A stretch of 64,000 nt of DNA, taken from Blautia_A ammoniilytica. Its GTDB lineage: Bacteria; Bacillota; Clostridia; Lachnospirales; Lachnospiraceae. The notes beneath the pieces are model-generated. The model did no database searches and was not told where the DNA came from. It saw only the letters and a list, made by a program, of their open reading frames with translations. The DNA lies in contig NZ_JAOQJL010000010.1 in NCBI RefSeq assembly GCF_025566965.1, positions 1 through 64,000 on the forward strand, read 5' to 3'. The position numbers were made by a program, and so were the translations under genes. Below are positions 55,484 through 63,589 of this stretch, piece after piece; within the stretch, counting starts at the first letter, position 1; each line of letters starts with the position of its first letter.

Positions 55484-55983
55484 GATGCCTCTCCTACATT
55501 CGATATAAACTCATCAATAAGCTTTGCGTGATCCTCTTCACTGATCTCACGCTGGATCACTTTCCCGGCGATCTCCATAGCAATACCGCCGATCTCATTC
55601 TTTACTTCATTCACTGCCTTCCGTTTCTCCTGAGCAATGTCCTTCTCAGCTTTTGCCTTAATGGCGGCTGCCTGGTCTGCAGCCTCCTTCAGGATCTCCT
55701 CGCTCTGGATGGCAGCTGTTTTCTGTGCACTTGTTACGATCTGATTTGCCTTGTCCTTTGCATCCAGCATATTCTGCTCGTATTCCTGCTTCATTGCATC
55801 TGCCTCTTCCTTGACCTTCTGGGCATCGGTAATCTGGGCATCTGCCATGGCTCTTCTTTTTTCAAGCATCTCATTGATTGGCTTGAACAGAAAACGCTTG
55901 ATCAGATACATTTGGATAAAAAGATTGCAGATCTGGGCCACAAATGTCCAAGGCACAATTCCTACAAGTTCCTGTACCTGCAT
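55480..55983 (-). CDS. atpF: F0 ATP synthase b subunit
   Basis: A 167-residue stalk protein. One N-terminal membrane helix (about 8-28) is followed by a long charged coiled coil rich in Ala, Lys, Glu and Gln. Only one b-type gene is present, so the stalk should be a homodimer. Confidence 0.96.
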   Translation of the reverse strand: MQVQELVGIVPWTFVAQICNLFIQMYLIKRFLFKPINEMLEKRRAMADAQITDAQKVKEEADAMKQEYEQNMLDAKDKANQIVTSAQKTAAIQSEEILKEAADQAAAIKAKAEKDIAQEKRKAVNEVKNEIGGIAMEIAGKVIQREISEEDHAKLIDEFISNVGEAS

Positions 55984-56019
55984 TTTATAACCTCCTGTCC
56001 GGTGTTGCTTTTTCGTACC

Positions 56020-56298
56020 TTATGCAAGGAATTTCATGAAGGTTCCAGGTGCAACGAAGATCAGGAGCAATCCTGTAACGAAACCGTAAATACCTGTAGT
56101 CTCTGCAATAGCACATCCAAGAAGCATAGTACCTGTAACATCACCTTTACACTCCGGCTGACGACCAATAGCCTCCAATGCCTTCGCAACTGCATTACCT
56201 TCTCCAATACCAGGTCCAATACCTGCGATAAGCGCAAGACCTGCACCGATTGCACAACCTGCTAACGCAATACCTTTTGCTAAAATCTGAAAATCCAT
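56020..56298 (-). CDS. atpE: F0 ATP synthase c subunit with two ion-binding carboxylates
   Basis: A 92-residue hairpin of two membrane helices that forms the rotor ring. The essential acid of helix 2 is E66 in AIAETTGIY. Helix 1 carries a second acid, E33 in GPGIGEG, where sodium-type rings of Ilyobacter have Gln. T67, T68 and Y71 match other sodium ligands. A two-carboxylate site of this kind was described for the Fusobacterium nucleatum Na+ ring. Sodium coupling is therefore likely but is inference. Confidence 0.97.
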   Translation of the reverse strand: MDFQILAKGIALAGCAIGAGLALIAGIGPGIGEGNAVAKALEAIGRQPECKGDVTGTMLLGCAIAETTGIYGFVTGLLLIFVAPGTFMKFLA

Positions 56299-56383
56299 AA
56301 TTCAATCCTCCTGAGTTTTATTATTTCCTGTGTTGACTTCATTTATGGCAATGCCGCTGGCATGCGGCATGTCCGTTTGATTT

Positions 56384-57145
56384 CTAACCTTCTTCTGCTG
56401 CATTGGCAATATACATAACAGTCAGCATACAGAAGATAAATGCCTGCATAAAGCCGGAAAACCAGTCAAAATATACAGACAGGATCGCCGGCACACCTAC
56501 ATCAAGAATAGGAATCTTTGATAAAACCTGTCCCACGATCCCTGGGATCAATCCAAACAACCGGGAGCTTGCCACTGCCAGTGCTGCATACAAAAGTCCG
56601 TTAATAACCACACCTGAAAGAATGTTGCCAAAATGACGGCAGGCCATACTGATAGGTGTTGCAAGTTCCGATAATACATTGAAAGGTGTCATCACCGGGA
56701 TCGGTGTTGTAAAGCCTTTCAGATATCCGCCCACACCATTAGTCTTGATCTTCTGGGATGTGATCATGATAAAAACAACCACTGCCCAGGCTGCTTCTGT
56801 GGAAAGATCTGCAGTCGGACTTCTAAGGCCAACCAGACTGATCAGGTTGAACACTACACTTGTAACAAACAACGCTGCTACAAAAGGAATCATCTTCTTA
56901 AACTTTTCTCCCATATTTCCGATTACAAACTTGTTGGCAGTCTCCACCAGAAGTTCTGCAACCGCCTGACGCTTGGAGATCTTCTCCACTTTCAGGTCAT
57001 GGGTGAGCCAGATGCAAAGACCTGTGATCAGGATCATCACCAGCCAGCTTACCAGCAGTGTTTCTGTGATCTGGAATTTCCCAAGAACAGGGAAATCAAT
57101 GGGAAAGGTGTAAAATATCCTTCCGCCAGTTATATCTATGTCCAT
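56384..57145 (-). CDS. atpB: F0 ATP synthase a subunit
   Basis: A 253-residue membrane stator with about six helices. The essential Arg lies in MACRHFGNILSGVVING (about 165-170), the clostridial version of the RLFGN motif. The C-terminal phrase DWFSGFMQAFIFCMLTVMYIANA is typical. First of the core F0 genes after atpI. Confidence 0.96.
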   Translation of the reverse strand: MDIDITGGRIFYTFPIDFPVLGKFQITETLLVSWLVMILITGLCIWLTHDLKVEKISKRQAVAELLVETANKFVIGNMGEKFKKMIPFVAALFVTSVVFNLISLVGLRSPTADLSTEAAWAVVVFIMITSQKIKTNGVGGYLKGFTTPIPVMTPFNVLSELATPISMACRHFGNILSGVVINGLLYAALAVASSRLFGLIPGIVGQVLSKIPILDVGVPAILSVYFDWFSGFMQAFIFCMLTVMYIANAAEEG

Positions 57146-57237
57146 CTTCGTCTCTCACCTCCTGTCTTTTTAAGAATGTGCTCTTTTTAAGCATGTGCTC
57201 TTTTTAAGCATGCATAGCACGAAACAATCCATACATA

Positions 57238-57783
57238 TCATAAACCGGAGCTGTCTTTCTTTTTTCCAAAAATGCCTGCGATCTTAATGGCTGCTCCTGG
57301 AAAAAGCAGAGGAAGAAGTCCTGCTGCAAACTGAAAATATGGTGTTGTAATGGCTACAATACACCATACCAGCTGCAAAAACATTCTCTTGGAGTAGCTG
57401 GAACGCATCACTCTCTGGGCAGCGTCCTGATTCTCCAGGGACACGATTCTCTGAACGGTAATCCCCATGGTAAAAAAGTTCAGTACTGCCACAATACCAC
57501 CGCATAATCCACCCAGGATCACAGTATAATCAAAGGGTACCTTCTCAGGCATCGCCACGTGAAGGATCCCGAATACCACCCACATCAGGATCACTCCTAT
57601 GGCGGTACCTGCTGCTACTTTTTCAGTCTCTTTTTTTACTGCTGGCTGGATCTTTACTCTTTCATTGCTCATATTCCTGAAATCCTTTCCATCACCTTTC
57701 CTGCATCTGCCTTCTTTCTGATCATCTTCTGATTGCTTTGACCATGTGCTGTTTTCCTTCGTCTTTGTATCCTGATTTTCCAT
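57238..57783 (-). CDS. atpI: AtpI-like membrane protein of the atp operon
   Basis: A 181-residue (or 144-residue) protein with about four hydrophobic segments (from about residue 58), related to the AtpI accessory of ATP synthase assembly. The first ATG overlaps the atpZ stop as TAATG and has no ribosome site, suggesting reinitiation. A later ATG at 57672 has CAGGA before it. The first 37 residues are very hydrophilic and could be non-coding. Which start is used is not settled. Confidence 0.7.
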   Translation of the reverse strand: MENQDTKTKENSTWSKQSEDDQKEGRCRKGDGKDFRNMSNERVKIQPAVKKETEKVAAGTAIGVILMWVVFGILHVAMPEKVPFDYTVILGGLCGGIVAVLNFFTMGITVQRIVSLENQDAAQRVMRSSYSKRMFLQLVWCIVAITTPYFQFAAGLLPLLFPGAAIKIAGIFGKKKDSSGL

Positions 57784-58046
57784 TAGCTGTGTTTGTTAAA
57801 GGATACCTTCTGTTCCTGATCCTGCTTCTTCTCTTTCTTCATGGTGGTCCGGTAAAACTTGTAAGCTACCGTAAAGGATCCACCCAGACCGAAAAAGAAT
57901 CCGGGAATATATACCCAGCCGCCCAGACCAAAACTGGATGTAAGCCACCAGCAAAGTCCCAGCATCAAAAGGGTGGGCGTAATCAAAGAAAGGCCGAACT
58001 GAGAAACAAGACTCATATTTTTAAAAATATTTGTCAATTCTCTCAT
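57783..58046 (-). CDS. AtpZ/AtpI-family protein
   Basis: An 87-residue protein with two hydrophobic helices separated by GLGGW (about 21-60). AtpZ-type proteins precede the F0 genes in many Firmicutes and have been linked with assembly or Mg2+ or Ca2+ handling. It is the first gene of the atp operon. The stop overlaps the next start by one base. Confidence 0.75.
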   Translation of the reverse strand: MRELTNIFKNMSLVSQFGLSLITPTLLMLGLCWWLTSSFGLGGWVYIPGFFFGLGGSFTVAYKFYRTTMKKEKKQDQEQKVSFNKHS

Positions 58047-58079
58047 ATTCCGGCCCCTTTCTTACGCATTTTTAGATAT

Positions 58080-58106
58080 TTATCACAATATTTAGCTTAT
58101 CACAAT
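58080..58106 (-). promoter_or_regulatory. Repeated TTGTGATAA boxes before the atp operon
   Basis: ATTGTGATAA occurs twice on the minus strand (58106-58097 and 58089-58080), 17 bases apart start to start. TTGTGA is also a plausible -35 box with TAAATA 17 bases downstream. The pair could be a direct-repeat operator. TTGTGA resembles a Rex half-site, though Rex sites are inverted. Confidence 0.4.
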
Positions 58107-58208
58107 CCCTGAAAAATAACAACTTTTTTTGTTTGTACAAATTCCGTTTACTGTCTCAAATTTGTGCATTTGTCCAGGATTGTCTAATCGCATTTTGGTG
58201 TTTTTGGC

Positions 58209-59693
58209 TTATTTTTTAGTGATTTTTCGGTACTGTTCAAACTTTTCGTCCCATACTTTCGTATCCTGCGGCATATAGTCTGCTATTTCGAATGTGGCAC
58301 GAAGGATCCTGGCATTTTCTTTCTCATCTGAGATGCAGCCCAGTGACTTCAGCTGTACCATAGCATTGCCAACTGCAGTGGCCTCAATAGGACCTGCAAC
58401 CACCTTCTTACCTGTAGCATTTGCAATAAACTGGCAAAACAAACGATCCCGTACTGCACCGCCAAGGAAATGTACTGTATCCATCCTCTTACCTGTAATC
58501 GCTTCCAGATCATGGATCGCCTGACGATACTGGAAAGCCAGAGACTCGATCACTGTCCTGTAAAATTCTCCCTGTCCCTTAGGCGGCTCCTGTCCTGTCT
58601 TCTCACAGTATTGCCGGATAGCAGTTTCCATATCCACAGGTGCAATAAATAATTCATCGTCCACATCCAGGAAGGCAGTAAAAGGCTTTGCTTTTGCAGC
58701 AGCATCCAGAAGGAATCCGTAATCTGTATCCTTCCCTTTTCTTTCCCAGCTTTTACGAAGCTCCTGAACCAGCCACATCCCCATAATAGTATTGACCAGC
58801 TTGATCTTCCCATAGGCTGCGCCTTCATTGGAATAATTCTGTTCAAAAACTTCCCTGGTGATCACAGGCTCATCTATGATGGAGCCGATAATGGACCATG
58901 TGCCTGAATTAATAAAAATATAGTCTTCTGTTTCTGCAGGAACAGCATGTGCTGCGGAAGCAGAGTCATGCTGTGCAGCAGCGATCAGCGGAACAGGTGC
59001 CTGCCCTTCCCGTCCGATCAGCTGAGCAACAACCGGGCTAAGATACCCCTTCACTTCACCGGTCATAAGAACCTTAGGAAATACGGATCTGTCCATACCC
59101 AGTTCCTTCAGGATCTTCTCTGACCAGTCCTTCTTCTTCACATCATACATCTGCGTGGTAGCAGCGCTTGTATATTCTATATTCTTCTGCCCTGTAAGCA
59201 GAAATCCCAGTACATCCGGGATCATCAGGAAGGTACGTCCATCCCTTGGGATCCTTGGATTTCTCTTCTTCAGGCCCAGCAGCTGGTAAACCGTGTTATA
59301 CCACATATCCTGAACTCCGGTTTCTTCAAACAGAACGCCTTTCCCGAAAATGTGCTCTGCTTCCTCGATCATCCCGGAAGACTGATCATCCCTGTAATGG
59401 AATGGGTTCCCTACCATCTCATCAGCCCCATCCAGCATAGCAAAGTCCACTCCCCAGGTATCCAGTCCGATGGCATCAATACTCTCCAGTTCCTGATTTG
59501 CTTTTCTAAGGCCTGTAATAATCTCATGAAAAATATGCAGCACATCTGTATAAAATCTGTCACCTGCGTGAATCCCCTCATTTGGGAATCTGTAAATCTC
59601 CTTCATATCAAGCTTCCCATCCTGTAAAGTTACCCCGATCAGTCTGCCGCTTGATGCCCCCAGGTCAATAGCGATCACCGTTTTTGCTCCCAT
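58209..59693 (-). CDS. rhaB: Rhamnulokinase
   Basis: A 494-residue FGGY-family sugar kinase that phosphorylates L-rhamnulose. IAIDLGASSGRLIGV (phosphate 1), DTWGVDFAMLD (catalytic Asp near 84) and FLGGAVRDRLFCQFIANATG are present. No isomerase or aldolase is in the window, so it stands alone. The regulatory region is shared with the divergent binding protein. Confidence 0.94.
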   Translation of the reverse strand: MGAKTVIAIDLGASSGRLIGVTLQDGKLDMKEIYRFPNEGIHAGDRFYTDVLHIFHEIITGLRKANQELESIDAIGLDTWGVDFAMLDGADEMVGNPFHYRDDQSSGMIEEAEHIFGKGVLFEETGVQDMWYNTVYQLLGLKKRNPRIPRDGRTFLMIPDVLGFLLTGQKNIEYTSAATTQMYDVKKKDWSEKILKELGMDRSVFPKVLMTGEVKGYLSPVVAQLIGREGQAPVPLIAAAQHDSASAAHAVPAETEDYIFINSGTWSIIGSIIDEPVITREVFEQNYSNEGAAYGKIKLVNTIMGMWLVQELRKSWERKGKDTDYGFLLDAAAKAKPFTAFLDVDDELFIAPVDMETAIRQYCEKTGQEPPKGQGEFYRTVIESLAFQYRQAIHDLEAITGKRMDTVHFLGGAVRDRLFCQFIANATGKKVVAGPIEATAVGNAMVQLKSLGCISDEKENARILRATFEIADYMPQDTKVWDEKFEQYRKITKK

Positions 59694-59725
59694 GTCAAAT
59701 TTTACCTCCCAAGCCCCAATTTATT

Positions 59726-59786
59726 GTGAATAATCACTAATTTTCTATTATTCTATCATACTTTAGCTGTGCATTCAATCGATTGA
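59726..59786. promoter_or_regulatory. Divergent rhaB/binding-protein control region
   Basis: A perfect 12-bp palindrome TCAATCGATTGA (59775-59786) has the central CG typical of LacI-family sites. Near rhaB, GTGA-ATAA-TCAC (59726-59737) is a second inverted repeat. TATGAT on the minus strand (59760-59755) is a possible rhaB -10 and TATAAT at 59843-59848 a possible plus-strand -10 for the binding protein. Operator roles are inferred from position only. Confidence 0.4.
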
Positions 59787-59923
59787 CTATTTTTTAAAAA
59801 TTAAAAAACTGTGAAATCTATAGACGTAAATTTGAAAAAGTGTATAATAAAAAAGAAATTTCGGTTACTGTGGATTTTTAGTCCATCATCAATGATATTT
59901 ACCACCAAAAGGAGACGAAACCA

Positions 59924-61015
59924 ATGAAAAAAATGGCATCTGCTTCTATTGCCATCCTGTCTGTTTCCGCCTTGTTCCTGGCACTGGGCACTCATTCCCT
60001 GCAGCCCGTTACTGGCCCTATCAAAGTCAAAGCACAGGACAAAGCCTTAGATTCGGACAGCGAAGAACAGGCTCCACTACTCTCTCAGATCGATACCTCT
60101 TCAAAGATTCAACCTGGTGCGAAGATTGCTGTAGTAAGTAAATCCAAAAAAGGCCAGTTCTGGAGCCTTGTACAAAAAGGCATGGAACAGGCTGTATCTG
60201 ACGTAAATGAAGCATATAATTTTGAAAAAGACGATAAGATCACGATGACCTTTGAAGGTTCCTCTGATGAGACAGATGTGGAGAGCCAGGTAAATACCCT
60301 GGATGCTGTTATTGCTGAGAATCCGGACGTGGTATGTGTATCTGCCGGAGACAGCGAATCCTGCCAGGCCCAGTTGGAATCCGCCAGAGAGAACGGGATC
60401 CCGGTTGTGACCTTTGACTCTGATGTATCCAGCGAGGACCTTGTTTCTGCCTACTGTGGCACTGACAATCAGAAGCTGGGGGATATCGCAGCAAAGCGTA
60501 TGGCCCATTACCTGAGCAATCATGGAACAGTAGCAGTTTTTTCTCCACAGGAGAAGACCTTAAGCAGTAAATCCAGAGTAGAAGCTTTCCAGGAGAGTAT
60601 TGCTGATTATCCTGGTATTGAAGTGGTACAGGTGATCTATTCTGACCAGGTAGATGATATGGAGGCAGCCATTAAGGGCGTACTGGAGATTTATCCTAAG
60701 CTGGACGGTATTTTCTGTACGAACGGTGATATTTCTGATCTATGCCTGTCTCTCGTGCAGGACGCAGGCCGTGATTCCATCATTTTTATTGGCACAGATG
60801 CCACATCAGCCCAACAGGATGCTATCCGTGATGGTGCTGAGGTGGGCACCCTTTCCCAAAAGCCTTATGAGATTGGATATCAGACCATCCTTGCAGCACT
60901 CCAGACTACCACTGAAGATTCATTTTCCAGCAAACAGACCACTCTTTTTGATCCAGCCTGGATTGATACCACCGCTTTGGATGATCCCTATTACGCTGAC
61001 TACATCTATGAGTAG
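59924..61015 (+). CDS. Sugar-type periplasmic-binding protein (Peripla_BP_4)
   Basis: A 363-residue exported protein with a ribose/rhamnose-type binding fold, starting at KIAVVSKSKKGQFWSLVQKGMEQA (about 65-88) and later FIGTDATSAQQDAIRDGAEVGTLSQ. An N-terminal hydrophobic segment acts as signal, but there is no lipobox Cys. AGGAG is upstream of the ATG. There is no permease or ATPase beside it, so it may serve a distant transporter or a sensor kinase. It sits opposite rhaB. Confidence 0.85.
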   Translation: MKKMASASIAILSVSALFLALGTHSLQPVTGPIKVKAQDKALDSDSEEQAPLLSQIDTSSKIQPGAKIAVVSKSKKGQFWSLVQKGMEQAVSDVNEAYNFEKDDKITMTFEGSSDETDVESQVNTLDAVIAENPDVVCVSAGDSESCQAQLESARENGIPVVTFDSDVSSEDLVSAYCGTDNQKLGDIAAKRMAHYLSNHGTVAVFSPQEKTLSSKSRVEAFQESIADYPGIEVVQVIYSDQVDDMEAAIKGVLEIYPKLDGIFCTNGDISDLCLSLVQDAGRDSIIFIGTDATSAQQDAIRDGAEVGTLSQKPYEIGYQTILAALQTTTEDSFSSKQTTLFDPAWIDTTALDDPYYADYIYE

Positions 61016-61077
61016 ATCACCAAGGATAGCTGGCTTCTGCAAAGTATATAAGAATTTTGCCCTGTTATAGTGATTTT

Positions 61078-61752
61078 TTAGAGGGAGAAGCTCTTAAAGG
61101 CTTCTCCCTTTGGTTTTACCTTAAAATGCATTTTCTTTCTGCTTCCAGGATATAAGAAAGTAAGACTGCAGGCGCAAAGCCCAAGTGCTGTATCTGTAGT
61201 TCCACCATACTTCCGATCCCCTGTAAGCGGCATTCCTGCATGTGCCATTTGCACCCGGATCTGATGATGTCTTCCTGTATCCAGTTTGATTTTTATGAGA
61301 AAGCGTTCTGTTTCTTCCTGGATCACCTGATATGAAAGCCTGGCCTTTTTTGCTCCTGGTGTGCCTTCGGCTACAACTGCTGACATATTGGTACGTCCGT
61401 CTTTTTTCAGATAATCTTCCAGTATCCCCTCTTCTTTTTCCGGCTTTTCTTTTGTCACTGCCAGATATATTTTTTCCATCTGTCCGCCTGAAATCTGCCT
61501 GCTCAGTTCTTTTGCAGCAAAGGGTGTATGTGCAAATACAAGAATCCCTTCTACTGGCTGATCCAGCCTGTGTACAATCCCCAGATAAGGCATTTTGCCA
61601 GGTTCTTTCTTATACAGATAATTTTTCAATGCACTTTCCATGTCTGCTGATCCGATCCGTGCATTCTGCACTGCCAGTCCTGCCGGTTTATGGCATACAA
61701 TAATATTTTTATCTTCATAGAGAATATAGTCTTCAATCTTTCCGCTCCACAT
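61078..61752 (-). CDS. RluA-family pseudouridine synthase
   Basis: A 224-residue enzyme that converts uridine to pseudouridine in RNA. IVHRLDQPVEGILVFA holds the catalytic Asp (HRLD, about 63). KIKLDTGRHHQIRVQMAHAG is the second signature. There is no N-terminal S4 domain, as in the shorter RluA forms. RNA target not known. Its 3' end overlaps a terminator stem. Confidence 0.92.
   Translation of the reverse strand: MWSGKIEDYILYEDKNIIVCHKPAGLAVQNARIGSADMESALKNYLYKKEPGKMPYLGIVHRLDQPVEGILVFAHTPFAAKELSRQISGGQMEKIYLAVTKEKPEKEEGILEDYLKKDGRTNMSAVVAEGTPGAKKARLSYQVIQEETERFLIKIKLDTGRHHQIRVQMAHAGMPLTGDRKYGGTTDTALGLCACSLTFLYPGSRKKMHFKVKPKGEAFKSFSL
61082..61109 (+). terminator. Terminator after the binding-protein gene
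   Basis: AGGGAGAAGC (61082-61091) pairs with GCTTCTCCCT (61100-61109), followed by TTGGTTTT on the plus strand. The stem lies inside the last codons of the RluA gene. Confidence 0.6.
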
Positions 61753-61843
61753 GATCGTTCTCCTTAAGTATTTCGCATATGAATAAATATGATGTTTTAT
61801 TATATCCTTACTTCTTCTTCCTTACAACACCAAAACACAAAAC

Positions 61844-61887
61844 GAGACGGTCACCATTTTCCTATAATATAAAATGATGACCGTCTC
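61844..61887. terminator. Strong hairpin at the edge of the gene-poor stretch
   Basis: GAGACGGTCACCATTTT pairs with AAAATGATGACCGTCTC, a stem of 17 bp with one G-U, with T-rich sequence downstream on the minus strand. It ends whatever transcript crosses 61.9-62.9 kb, or belongs to a promoterless remnant. Confidence 0.7.
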
Positions 61888-62912
61888 AAAAATCTTCGTT
61901 ATTCAATTTTTCTTCCTCTTTAGATCATTTACAATGTAACTTCTATGGTATATCTCTTAGGATATCTATTGTTTATTGATATGTTCTGTTACGATTGTCT
62001 GGATTGAAAGGTTCTCTATTCAGTTTTATTCTTTACGTGTTCTTCTTTGATTTCCTGCTCATAAACGATATGATCTTTATCATTCGGTTTATTTAGAAAG
62101 TTTTATAGATTTGGGATTATAACTTCACGGATTATAATCTGTTGATCGTATGTAATCATACTTCTGATGCAAAGCTTCAATTCATATCTAAAATTTATAA
62201 AATATGAGTTTTAAAATATTCTGTTTATACCTTAAAATTATAAAATACAAAACTCAAAATATCTTGTTCATATCTTAAAAAAATAAAATATAAAATTCAA
62301 AATACTCTGTTCATATTTTAAAATCATAAATATGGATTTCAAAATATCCTGTCTATCTGTCAGCAACTTCCTATGCTATGAAGTGCTCTCCTTATATGGA
62401 CTGCTGATAGTGGTTATACTTTCATGGATGTTGTTTCTTTACACAACTCCCTGATCTTTGTATCAGTTCTGTGATGGATATTCAATATAAGAAATCGTTT
62501 CTATAATAACCTGTGATACATATTAATTCGGGATATGTTCTTCTCCGATTCTCTTTATTACTTACTGCGTATCAGGTCTTTCTTGCAGGAAATACGATCC
62601 CCATCACTCTTATATTGATCTGAATACTTACGTTCCCACTGGACTCACCCTGCCTTTCCAAGATTACTTTTTCATCCTTTTCATGTAACATCTATATACT
62701 ATGAATTGAATGAATGTCTTTGTTTCAGATAACCTTCTCTGTTATCTTTTGTTTTCTCGTCTTCTTTTTGATGAGTTTATATTACCACCGCGGCTTTTAT
62801 TTGTCAATACTTTTCTGCATTTTCTTTCATGTTTTTCATTTTCTTTCTCATTTCAGTGTTCTTTTTTGTTTATTTATTTGTATTTTTTATATTGTTCAGA
62901 CAATTCATTTTT
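61888..62912. other. AT-rich gene-poor stretch of about 1 kb
   Basis: No reading frame of note was found on either strand. The DNA is rich in A/T and holds the 43-bp tandem repeats (62181-62351). It may be a decayed locus, a structured RNA or a simple intergenic region. I could not match it to any RNA family. Confidence 0.4.
62181..62351. repeat. Four degenerate 43-bp tandem repeats
   Basis: Units at 62181-62223, 62224-62266, 62267-62309 and 62310-62351. Each begins TTCATAT or close, holds an A-rich core with ATAAAATA, and ends in AAAATA..CTG or CTTG. They differ at many positions, so they are old. No spacers are present, so this is not CRISPR. Confidence 0.7.
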
Positions 62913-63497
62913 TTACTTTGTATTCATTAAAAAGAATATGATCACAATGTGCATCACCAATGTTAGCGGAACTCCTACTGTAAAGTAATCTTTTCGGGTT
63001 TTATGCCGAAAAAGATACATTGCCAGCCAAGCACCTATTGAACCTCCTACAAATGAAAGTCCCAGCAATGTGACGATCCTTATTCTGGATCTGTGCTCAA
63101 TTGCCGCTATTTTATCCATCGCAAAAGCAGCAAAAGTAACAATATTTATCACGATCAGATAAAAGGACAGTATTTTATTTCTTTTAAAGAAATCCCAAAA
63201 TGAGAACGTAATATGATCTGCCAGATTTCCTTTTACGATCAGCAGCAAAATGATTTGTATAACAAATATGCATGCTACAAAGATTCTGGACATCATATTT
63301 TCTTTATGGGATTTTCTATCAAAAATAAGAATGGCCGCTATAATGCCTGCCGACCCTCCTAATAGCGATACAATGGTTAGTAAGGCGTCGATCTGGCCTG
63401 TGGCAGTATGGTCATAAAGCAACTTATTAATAAGAAAAACCATCAAACCAACCACATTAATTACAACAAGATAATATTCAAATGCTCCCAATTTCAT
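62913..63497 (-). CDS. DUF1294 membrane protein with tandem halves
   Basis: A 194-residue membrane protein with about six hydrophobic segments. The second half (about 110-185) matches DUF1294, with AFAMDKIAAI, LLGLSFVGGSIGAWLAMYLFRHKTRK. The first half (about 8-85) has the weaker counterpart VFLINKLLYD, SLLGGSAGIIAAILIFDRKSHK. This looks like an internal duplication. GGGGAG precedes the ATG. Function unknown. Confidence 0.8.
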   Translation of the reverse strand: MKLGAFEYYLVVINVVGLMVFLINKLLYDHTATGQIDALLTIVSLLGGSAGIIAAILIFDRKSHKENMMSRIFVACIFVIQIILLLIVKGNLADHITFSFWDFFKRNKILSFYLIVINIVTFAAFAMDKIAAIEHRSRIRIVTLLGLSFVGGSIGAWLAMYLFRHKTRKDYFTVGVPLTLVMHIVIIFFLMNTK

Positions 63498-63525
63498 TTC
63501 ATTCTCCCCGTCATTAGCTAATAGT

Positions 63526-63563
63526 AAAAAGACTGCCAGAATTCCTGATGCAGAACCTGGCAG
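63526..63563 (-). terminator. Terminator after the aconitase-family gene
   Basis: On the minus strand CTGCCAG (63563-63557) pairs with CTGGCAG (63539-63533), followed by TC then TTTTT. It lies just past the stop at 63590. Confidence 0.75.
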
Positions 63564-63589
63564 CCATTCTTATCCGGGATTTCTCCCTT

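Noticed and set aside
62181..62351. CRISPR-like repeats in the gene-poor stretch
   Set aside because: The units are contiguous, diverged and lack spacers.
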